Of a DNA stretch of 64,000 nt, positions 57,572 to 64,000 are shown one piece after another. This DNA comes from Chloroflexota bacterium (lineage in GTDB: Bacteria; Vulcanimicrobiota; JAMCWD01). Position numbers and translations under genes: made by a program. The stretch is from positions 31,481 through 95,480 of the forward strand of contig JAMCWD010000050.1 in the NCBI GenBank assembly GCA_023475345.1, read 5' to 3'. The notes under the pieces are model-generated. The model ran no database searches. It saw nothing but the letters and a program-made list of their open reading frames with translations, and was not told where the DNA came from. Each line of letters opens with the position of its first letter. Positions within the stretch are counted from its first letter, which is position 1.

Positions 57572-59042
57572 CTATTATGACGATTTAAAGCCCGTTAAGA
57601 TAGAAGGGGAAGATGATCCTGAGATAACCGGCATTTCATGCGATTCGAGATCGACAAAACCCGGCGACCTGTTTTTTTGCATAAAGGGATATAAGCATGA
57701 CGGCCACCTCTTCGGCCCGGAGGCCATAGTGGCGGGCGCAAGTGCTGTAGTTGCGGAAAGAGAAGTCCCCCATCCCGACGACGTCCCCCTTATTTATGCG
57801 AAAGACACGCGCAAATCCCTGGCGTTATCGGCAAGCCGGTTCTACGGTTATCCCGCTGAACACCTCAGCATTACGGGCTTTACCGGCACTAACGGCAAAA
57901 CCACCGGCACTTACGCCCTGGGGTCCATACTGCAGAACGCCGGGTTGAAAGCCGGGGTGATAGGCACCCTGAACCTTAAAATGGGAAACGAAGAATATCC
58001 CCTGATAAACACGACTCCCGAATCGGTCGATCTTCAAAAATATTTCGCAATGATGCAGGAGCGTGGCATCACTCATGTCAACATGGAAGTCTCGTCTCAC
58101 AGCCTCGTCCTGGACAGGGTTTACGGGATACCGTTCAACGTGGCCGTATTCACCAATATCACCCAGGACCACCTGGATTTTCATAAAAATATGAACGAGT
58201 ACCTGAAAGCAAAGCTCCAGTTGTTTTCGATGATCAAACCCGGGGGCACAGGGGTCGTCTGCCTGGATGACCCTCACGCCCTGGATTTTATAAAAGCCTG
58301 CAAGGAGAAGGTCATCACTTACGGCTTTATGGAAACTGCCGATGTCCGCGCGACCGAGATAACTTATTCAACCGACGGGACGACATTCAAATGGATATAC
58401 CCGAGGGGAGAATACCCGGTCAGACTCGGCATTACGGGATTCTTCAACCTTCAAAACCTCCTGGGAGCATCGGCCGCGGCGCTTGCGCTGGGGATACCTC
58501 CTGAAAAAATCGTCAGGGGGCTTGAAGAGTTCAAAGGAATAAAAGGCCGCTTCCAGAGAGTTACAAGAGGCCAGCCTTTCCTGGTAATGATCGATTATGC
58601 CCATACGCCCGGCGGGATAGAAAGCGTACTCCAGGCCGCAAGGCCGCTGACGAAAAATAAATTAAACATCGTCCTGGGTTGTGGCGGCGACAGGGACAAA
58701 GAGAAGCGCCCCCTGATGAGCGGCGCCGCTTCAAGGCTGGCAGACAAAGTTTACCTGACCTCCGATAACCCCCGCTCTGAAGACCCCCAGTCGATAATCG
58801 CCGACATGGAATGTGGGATAAAAGACCAGGGGAAAAAGTATGAAATAGAGCCTGACCGCCGCACCGCGATTGAGAAAGCGCTTACGGAAGCACGGGAAGG
58901 CGATACGATCATTATCGCGGGCAAGGGCCATGAGTCCTACCAGATTTTTTCCGATAGGAAAATACACTTCGACGATTCCGAAGTGGCAGGCGAAATCCTC
59001 GAAGAATTGGGATATGAAGAAAGGGACACTACTCAAAAATGA
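57558..59042 (+). CDS. murE: UDP-MurNAc-L-Ala-D-Glu: meso-diaminopimelate ligase
   Basis: The 494-residue Mur ligase adds the third peptide residue to the cytoplasmic precursor. It shows the Mur N-terminal domain (ISCDSRSTKPGDLFFCI), the ATP P-loop GFTGTNGKTTGTYA, the carbamylated-lysine region and the C-terminal motif TSDNPRSEDPQSI. DNPR is the meso-diaminopimelate signature, so the cell wall is DAP-type. ATG 57558 has GGAGG 8 bases upstream, inside the end of ftsI. It overlaps murF by 4 bases. Confidence 0.96.
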   Translation: MRLSSYYDDLKPVKIEGEDDPEITGISCDSRSTKPGDLFFCIKGYKHDGHLFGPEAIVAGASAVVAEREVPHPDDVPLIYAKDTRKSLALSASRFYGYPAEHLSITGFTGTNGKTTGTYALGSILQNAGLKAGVIGTLNLKMGNEEYPLINTTPESVDLQKYFAMMQERGITHVNMEVSSHSLVLDRVYGIPFNVAVFTNITQDHLDFHKNMNEYLKAKLQLFSMIKPGGTGVVCLDDPHALDFIKACKEKVITYGFMETADVRATEITYSTDGTTFKWIYPRGEYPVRLGITGFFNLQNLLGASAAALALGIPPEKIVRGLEEFKGIKGRFQRVTRGQPFLVMIDYAHTPGGIESVLQAARPLTKNKLNIVLGCGGDRDKEKRPLMSGAASRLADKVYLTSDNPRSEDPQSIIADMECGIKDQGKKYEIEPDRRTAIEKALTEAREGDTIIIAGKGHESYQIFSDRKIHFDDSEVAGEILEELGYEERDTTQK

Positions 59043-60499
59043 GCAGCCCGTTTGAAAATGCAGGCTCCGATATAAAGGCTCCTGCCTGCCGGCAGGAGCG
59101 GCTTTTCAATCTTGAAGAGGTGTTGAGAGCCACCGGAGGCCGGATGGGAAGCAATCATATACCCGGAGATACCCCTCTGCCCAGAATCTCCACAGATACG
59201 CGTACCATCCGGCCCGGTGATCTCTTCATCCCGCTTTCGGGCGAGAATTTCAACGGCCACAATTTCATGGAAGAAGCCTTCAAAAAAGGCGCTGCTTACG
59301 CCATAACATCGGAACTCTTCCCTGATAAAGATTTTTCACCGCGCCTCATCACGGTTGACGATACTCTGAAAGCGTTACAGAACCTTGCGAAGTACCGCCG
59401 CAACAGCTTCCCTGACCTCCAGGTGATCGGCGTAACCGGTTCCAACGGCAAGAGCACTGTGAAGGATATGCTCCACGGTATCCTGTCCGTTTCGCTCAAT
59501 ACTCTCAAGACGCCGGGAAATTTGAATAATGAAATAGGTCTCCCCCTTACCCTGCTTTCATTAAAAGAAGAACACCAGGCCGTAGTAGCGGAACTTGCCA
59601 TGCGAGGCAAGGGGGAGATTTATGAACTGGCCCGGATCCTCCAGCCCCAGGTCGGGGTGATAACCACCATTGCGGAAACGCACATCGAGCTTCTCGGCTC
59701 CATAGAAGCCATAGCCGAATCCAAGGCCGAACTGCTCGAATGCCTGCCGCCCGACGGCTGCGCCATCCTGCCTGCAGACAGCCCTTATTTCCAACTGCTC
59801 GTCAGACACAGCAAGGCGCCTGTCATCTCGTTCGGGTACAAAAACCAGGCCCACGTCTCGCTCCTGGAAGCGGAGCCTTTAGGGCTCGGAGGCTGGAAGG
59901 CGAAGTTCAAGCTGTTCGCTCAAAAAATAACGCTGAGAGTCCCGTTCCCCGGCATGCACAACCTTTTCAATATGCTTGCTGCAATAGCCGCGGCGCGGTT
60001 CGTCGGCATCGACCCGGACGACATCCAGGAAGGGATTTTAAACATCCAGCTTTCCCCGATGAGGCTCCAGATCATGAACGCCCCCGGCGATATCATCATC
60101 CTGAACGACGCATACAACGCAAGCCCCAATTCAACGAGGGCGGCGCTGGAAACGCTGCGCGACCTGGATTACCCCGGAAGGAAGCTGGCCGTGCTGGGCG
60201 ATATGCTGGAGCTGGGGCACGAAAGCAAAAACGGGCACAGGATGATCGGGGAAGCTGCGGCGGCATCGGGCCTGACATACCTTATCGCCGTCGGCAAAGA
60301 CGCGAAGATAATCGCCGATTCGGCCGAGGCGTCCGGCCTTAAAGGCAGGGTCTTTTATTTCGAAGACAAAAGCGGCGCAATTGAAAAGCTGCGCTCCCTC
60401 ATCAAGCCCAAAGACATAATCCTGTTCAAAGCGTCCAGGAGGATACAACTGGAAACTATGGTCAGGGAATTAACGGCTCCGGGCGGTGAGCCGGAATGA
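59039..60499 (+). CDS. murF: UDP-MurNAc-tripeptide: D-Ala-D-Ala ligase
   Basis: The 486-residue ligase completes the pentapeptide. It has ISTDTRTIRPGDLFIPLSG, the P-loop GVTGSNGKSTVKDML, KTPGNLNNEIGLPLTLL, and the C-terminal LNDAYNASPNSTRAALETL with GDMLELG. The N-terminus has an extra stretch of about 20 residues containing APACRQE, encoded by a 22-bp palindrome (59078-59099). That looks like a repeat inserted into the coding sequence, tolerated because it lies before the first domain. ATG overlaps the murE stop. Confidence 0.96.
   Translation: MSSPFENAGSDIKAPACRQERLFNLEEVLRATGGRMGSNHIPGDTPLPRISTDTRTIRPGDLFIPLSGENFNGHNFMEEAFKKGAAYAITSELFPDKDFSPRLITVDDTLKALQNLAKYRRNSFPDLQVIGVTGSNGKSTVKDMLHGILSVSLNTLKTPGNLNNEIGLPLTLLSLKEEHQAVVAELAMRGKGEIYELARILQPQVGVITTIAETHIELLGSIEAIAESKAELLECLPPDGCAILPADSPYFQLLVRHSKAPVISFGYKNQAHVSLLEAEPLGLGGWKAKFKLFAQKITLRVPFPGMHNLFNMLAAIAAARFVGIDPDDIQEGILNIQLSPMRLQIMNAPGDIIILNDAYNASPNSTRAALETLRDLDYPGRKLAVLGDMLELGHESKNGHRMIGEAAAASGLTYLIAVGKDAKIIADSAEASGLKGRVFYFEDKSGAIEKLRSLIKPKDIILFKASRRIQLETMVRELTAPGGEPE
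59078..59099. repeat. Palindromic repeat inside the murF coding sequence
   Basis: GCTCCTGCC and GGCAGGAGC form a perfect 9-bp inverted repeat around TGCC. It encodes APACRQE in frame near the MurF N-terminus and resembles dispersed CTGCCGGCAG palindromes. Confidence 0.65.
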
Positions 60500-61482
60500 G
60501 CGCAAGCCTCTACATCCACCTGCTTACATCGGGCCTCCTGATTTCTTTCATATTAACTATGCCGGTGTTTCCTGCATTCATAAATTTTATGAAAAATAAA
60601 TCGATGGGGCAGCAGATCCGGGGGGACGGCCCGAAAGATCACATCAGCAAAGCAGGGACTCCGACACTCGGCGGCCTTGTCTTCATCGTAACAGCCGGTA
60701 TAATAGCCGTTGTACTGACAAAAGCAGACCCCAGGGTGTGCTGGTTTTTTCTCATAGTCGGGCTTGCCATGCTCCTGGGATTTGCCGACGACATAATCCA
60801 GGTGAGAGCGAAACGCTCGCTGGGCCTGCGCGCAAGATACAAGTTCATATTACAGATTTTAATCGGGGTTCTGCTTGCGTGGGTTCTCGTAAAGATCGGC
60901 CAGCCGCACAACCTGATCATCCCGTTCATCGGGCAGGTACAGATCGGGATATACGCCGCATCTTTCATTGCAATATTGACGCTGGTCAGCACCATGAACG
61001 CCGTAAACCTTACCGACGGGCTTGACGGCCTTGCGGGAGGCCTCTCGATACTTGCGCTGGCGGCCTTCGGGGCGATAGCCGCTTTAAAGGGCGATTTCCC
61101 GCTGCTCGTAGCTACATCATGCACCATCGGCACCTGCATGGCATTCCTGTGGTTCAATTTCAACCCCGCAAAAATTTTCATGGGAGATACCGGATCTCTC
61201 GGGCTTGGCGCCGCCATCGCAGCGCTTGCAGTATTGACAAGGTCGGAATTCTATCTCCCGTTAATCGGCGGGATATTCGTCATCGAAACGCTGTCGGTAA
61301 TAATACAGGTTATTTATTTTAAAATCACAAAAGGCAAAAGGATTTTTAAAATGAGCCCCATCCACCACCACTTCTGTATCGACGGGCCTCCGGAATACCT
61401 GGTTACGGTCAGGTTCTGGCTGGTCGGCGCGATACTTGCCGTGCTGGGGCTTGTTATCTATACGTGGGGAGGATTAAATTGA
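60496..61482 (+). CDS. mraY: Phospho-MurNAc-pentapeptide transferase MraY
   Basis: The 328-residue multi-pass membrane enzyme makes lipid I from UDP-MurNAc-pentapeptide and undecaprenyl phosphate. It shows GPKDHISKAGTPTLGGLVFI, the aspartate pair in LLGFADDIIQ, NAVNLTDGLDGLAGGL, FMGDTGSLGLGAA and the histidine motif MSPIHHHF. About ten membrane helices are visible. The start overlaps the murF stop by 4 bases; the stop overlaps the TTG start of murD. Confidence 0.96.
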   Translation: MSASLYIHLLTSGLLISFILTMPVFPAFINFMKNKSMGQQIRGDGPKDHISKAGTPTLGGLVFIVTAGIIAVVLTKADPRVCWFFLIVGLAMLLGFADDIIQVRAKRSLGLRARYKFILQILIGVLLAWVLVKIGQPHNLIIPFIGQVQIGIYAASFIAILTLVSTMNAVNLTDGLDGLAGGLSILALAAFGAIAALKGDFPLLVATSCTIGTCMAFLWFNFNPAKIFMGDTGSLGLGAAIAALAVLTRSEFYLPLIGGIFVIETLSVIIQVIYFKITKGKRIFKMSPIHHHFCIDGPPEYLVTVRFWLVGAILAVLGLVIYTWGGLN

Positions 61483-62855
61483 ACCCCTTGGATCTTAAAG
61501 AAAAAAGAGTCAGCATCATGGGGCTTGGCAGGACAGGCATAGCACTGGCCAGGACTCTTCACAACATGGGCGCAAAGCTTTTCCTTTCGGAGTCGGAGAA
61601 TAGCAACAATCTCAATTCGACACTTGAATTGCTGAAAGACATCCCTGCTGAAATCGAATCGGGCGGCCATACCGACCTGATTTATAAAGACAAAGACCTG
61701 ATCGTCATAAGCCCGGGGATACCGTCGAACATACCGGTACTGGAAGAAGCGCGAAAACACGGCGTCGAAGTGATAAGCGAGGTCGAGCTTGCTTACCGTC
61801 TCTGCCCGGCGCCCATTATTGCAATAACCGGGACCAAGGGGAAATCGACGACCGCCACGATACTGAACCGGCTGCTCGAAGCGCACGGGATACCGTCGCT
61901 GCTTGCAGGAAATATAGGGATACCTGTCGTTTCGGAACTTTCCAGGGCGAAAGAAAACGGCTGGGTGGTCCTTGAAGTAAGCAGCTTTCAGCTTGAAACC
62001 GTAAAAGAATTCCATCCGAAGGTCGCGGCGTTCCTCAACTTCTACCCTGATCATCTCGACAGGCACCAGACCATGCAGGAATACCTCGATATGAAAATGC
62101 GGATATTCTCATGCCAGGACGAAAACGATCTTGCCGTCCTCAACGCCGACGACCCTGCAGTGATTGAAAGTACCGCCGGGATTAAGGCAAAGAAACTTTT
62201 ATTCGGGGTCGATTACCGTCCAGGGCTTTCGGCATATATCGACGACGATGAACTTGTCGTAGCATTAAACGGCCATAAAATAAGGCTCTCTCCAAAAAAC
62301 AAAAACCTCATGGGAGCCCATATCCGCAAAAACGCCTTGGCTGCGCTGCTTATAGCACATATTGCGGGCGCCGATCTTGGCAACGCGCTCGAAGTCCTGG
62401 AAAACTTCAAGCCGCTGCCACACCGGCTGCAGAGAATTGCGGAAGTTGACGGCATCCTCTATGTTGACGACTCCAAGTCAACCACCCCCCATTCTTCAAA
62501 GGCCGCCGTCATGAGCTTTGCAAGGCCTGTGATCCTGATCGCAGGCGGGAGGGACAAGGGGCTGGATTTCACGCCGCTCACTTGCGAACTTTCTAAAAAA
62601 GTAAAAGCGCTCGTAGTAATGGGCGAAGCTTCCGGCAAAATTTCGCAGGCGGCAAAAGAGCAGGGTTTTGACGATATTATCACGGCGGGAAACATGGAGG
62701 ATGCTTTATTAAAAGCCAGGGAAGCCGCAAATGAGGGCGATGTGATACTCCTGTCGCCCGGTTGCACCAGCTTCGACATGTTCAAAAACGCCGAAGAGCG
62801 GGGCAATTCATTCACCAGCCTGGTGGAAAAAATGACCGGGGGGGGAGAGATTTGA
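61479..62855 (+). CDS. murD: UDP-MurNAc-L-Ala: D-Glu ligase
   Basis: The 458-residue ligase adds D-glutamate. It begins with a Rossmann-like RVSIMGLGRTGIALAR, then has ISPGIPSNIPVLEEA, the P-loop ITGTKGKSTTATIL, NFYPDHLDRHQTMQEY and the C-terminal VDDSKSTTPHSSKAA. I choose TTG 61479, 6 bases after GGGGAGG and overlapping the mraY stop; GTG 61464 lies on top of that binding site. It overlaps ftsW by 4 bases. Confidence 0.95.
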   Translation: MNPLDLKEKRVSIMGLGRTGIALARTLHNMGAKLFLSESENSNNLNSTLELLKDIPAEIESGGHTDLIYKDKDLIVISPGIPSNIPVLEEARKHGVEVISEVELAYRLCPAPIIAITGTKGKSTTATILNRLLEAHGIPSLLAGNIGIPVVSELSRAKENGWVVLEVSSFQLETVKEFHPKVAAFLNFYPDHLDRHQTMQEYLDMKMRIFSCQDENDLAVLNADDPAVIESTAGIKAKKLLFGVDYRPGLSAYIDDDELVVALNGHKIRLSPKNKNLMGAHIRKNALAALLIAHIAGADLGNALEVLENFKPLPHRLQRIAEVDGILYVDDSKSTTPHSSKAAVMSFARPVILIAGGRDKGLDFTPLTCELSKKVKALVVMGEASGKISQAAKEQGFDDIITAGNMEDALLKAREAANEGDVILLSPGCTSFDMFKNAEERGNSFTSLVEKMTGGGEI

Positions 62856-64000
62856 AGATTTCAAATATCGCGAACGTCATAAGGGGCCCGTGGATAAAGA
62901 AGAAAAAGCCGGAAGGCGACGAGACCCGCAGGAAGCCCGATTATTCGCTGCTCCTGATCATTATCCCCCTTTGCGTCCTCGGCTGTGCAATGGTGATGAT
63001 CTCCGGATCGGTAGAGAGCCACTATCTCCAGCTTGATGCTTTCCACTTTTTCAAACGCCACCTGCTGGTCCTTTTCCTCGGCGTACTTGCTTTCTTTGCC
63101 GGCCGCTATATCAATTTTACGAAAATAGATCCTTTCTGGCTCGGAGTCATTTCGTTCGGCGGCGTCGTCATAAGCATAGGACTGCTGGCGCTGGTTCTCT
63201 ACATGCCAGCCGACCCCAGCGGCCTCCACCGCCAGATGAACATCTGGAAAATAGCTTTCCAACCTTCCGAGGTTGCCAAATTCTGCCTGATATTTTACCT
63301 CGCACACTTCCTTGCAAAAAGACAGGGCAACCTGAAATTCACAGACCTTATAGTCCCTTCGATCATAACAGGAATAATTTTCCTGCTTATTAAAAAAGAA
63401 CCCTCGCTCGGAACCAATGTTATTATAGGCGCCGCTTTCCTTTTCATGGTCTGGATGGCGGGCGCCAGGCGCTGGATGATGGCCGGCTACATGGGAATAG
63501 GAACTATTTTCCTTTTCCATGAAATAAAAGATGAACCCTACCGGCTCAAACGCATTCTCGATTTTTTGCCGGAAAACCCGCTCGTTAAGAAAATCTTCGG
63601 TACCCTGCCCGACAACACCCTTGCAGAAGCAGCTTACCACACGAAGCAAAGCCTTATAGCAATAGGCTCCGGTGGGTTGTACGGGGACAGCTTCGGCGAA
63701 GGTCTTCAAAAATATTTCGTGCCCGAGATACACACCGATTTCATCTTTTCGGCGATAGGAAACGAACTTGGATTGATGGGCACGCTTCTTGTACTGGCGC
63801 TTTTCTGCGGGCTTATATACATAGGCTTTAGAATAGCGCTCAAGACCCGAAACAACTACCTGGCCCTCATGGCTTCCGGAATTACATTCGTCATAGGCTT
63901 CCAGGCCTTTTACAACATAGCGATGACTCTCCGTTTCGCGCCATGCACCGGCATGACGCTCCCGCTTGTCAGCTTCGGGGGCACTTCCCTGTGCATGACG
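62852..64000 (+). CDS. ftsW: Lipid II polymerase/flippase-family protein FtsW, 3' end cut off by the window
   Basis: The open frame starts at TTG 62852 (overlap TTGA with the murD stop, GGGAG upstream) and runs off the end of the window. It encodes a SEDS-family membrane protein with YSLLLIIIPLCVLGCAMVMI as first helix, the catalytic-loop region FQPSEVAKFCLIFYLA, KEPSLGTNVIIG, IAIGSGGLYGDSFGEGLQK, ETD-like PEIHTDFIFSAIGNELG and LPLVSFGGTS at the end. FtsW polymerises glycan strands at the septum together with FtsI. About the first 383 residues are seen; only the C-terminal tail is missing. Confidence 0.95.
   Translation, partial: MKISNIANVIRGPWIKKKKPEGDETRRKPDYSLLLIIIPLCVLGCAMVMISGSVESHYLQLDAFHFFKRHLLVLFLGVLAFFAGRYINFTKIDPFWLGVISFGGVVISIGLLALVLYMPADPSGLHRQMNIWKIAFQPSEVAKFCLIFYLAHFLAKRQGNLKFTDLIVPSIITGIIFLLIKKEPSLGTNVIIGAAFLFMVWMAGARRWMMAGYMGIGTIFLFHEIKDEPYRLKRILDFLPENPLVKKIFGTLPDNTLAEAAYHTKQSLIAIGSGGLYGDSFGEGLQKYFVPEIHTDFIFSAIGNELGLMGTLLVLALFCGLIYIGFRIALKTRNNYLALMASGITFVIGFQAFYNIAMTLRFAPCTGMTLPLVSFGGTSLCMT

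Noticed and set aside
62861..63733. Minus-strand open frame opposite ftsW
   Set aside because: The plus strand encodes a clear FtsW; the minus frame is its shadow.

Overview
The window is 64 kb of a bacterial chromosome of moderate GC content, rich in housekeeping genes. It carries gyrB-gyrA, a glycolysis run (gap-pgk-tpiA-secG), ispE and a canonical division/cell-wall (dcw) cluster. MurE has the DNPR signature of meso-diaminopimelate addition, so the cell makes DAP-type peptidoglycan. WhiA, MraZ, two lipoproteins with lipoboxes and several PAS-rich sensor proteins are present. I cannot assign a phylum from sequence alone; the mix suggests a free-living, probably uncultivated lineage. TTG and GTG starts behind strong Shine-Dalgarno sites are frequent.

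Layout. 1-5013: a truncated radical SAM gene, pgeF, and a PhoB-like regulator followed by two histidine kinases, the second with a decayed GGDEF domain. 5057-11394: a complete type II-C CRISPR-Cas9 locus with a tracrRNA on the minus strand, cas9-cas1-cas2 on the plus strand, a strong hairpin, and an array of 27 identical 36-bp repeats with 26 spacers. 11462-19061 (minus): a FecR-domain protein, a PAS/GAF protein without output domain, a membrane histidine kinase and galT. 19062-22936: an accessory stretch, AT-rich in its coding parts, with palindromic repeats, a methyltransferase inside a long inverted repeat, a transposase remnant, a secreted beta-propeller protein and a small membrane protein. 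22937-34554: a glycosyltransferase, a phosphohexomutase, gyrB-gyrA-whiA-gap-pgk-tpiA-secG. 34858-41165: a DUF3857 protein, ispE, a nucleotidyltransferase, a RidA-family protein, a 55-residue LIM-like zinc-finger protein and an EF-G-like GTPase. 41337-46780: GT2, DUF2304 and two tandem TMTC-like membrane/TPR proteins. 46863-53450: an acidic unknown protein, a subtilase lipoprotein, a second lipoprotein and a methyltransferase. 53669-64000: mraZ-rsmH-ftsL-ftsI-murE-murF-mraY-murD-ftsW, the last cut by the window edge.

The most interesting part is the CRISPR locus. Read on the minus strand, every repeat contains a complete sigma70-type promoter, TTGACA-N16-TACAAT, ending exactly at the repeat/spacer border, so each crRNA could start about 24 nt from its repeat without 5' processing. 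The tracrRNA next to cas9 is a diverged repeat. Its antisense strand still holds a TTGACA-N18-TACAGT promoter pointing at cas9, while the tracrRNA promoter sits in the cas9 leader, so the two start sites nearly coincide and each unit reads through the other's promoter. One spacer pair shares its repeat-proximal border but differs by one base at the other end, which suggests repeated acquisition from one PAM-defined site.

A second notable point is ftsI. The septal transpeptidase gene is split by a TAA that looks like the product of two compensating indels, although all neighbouring genes are intact.
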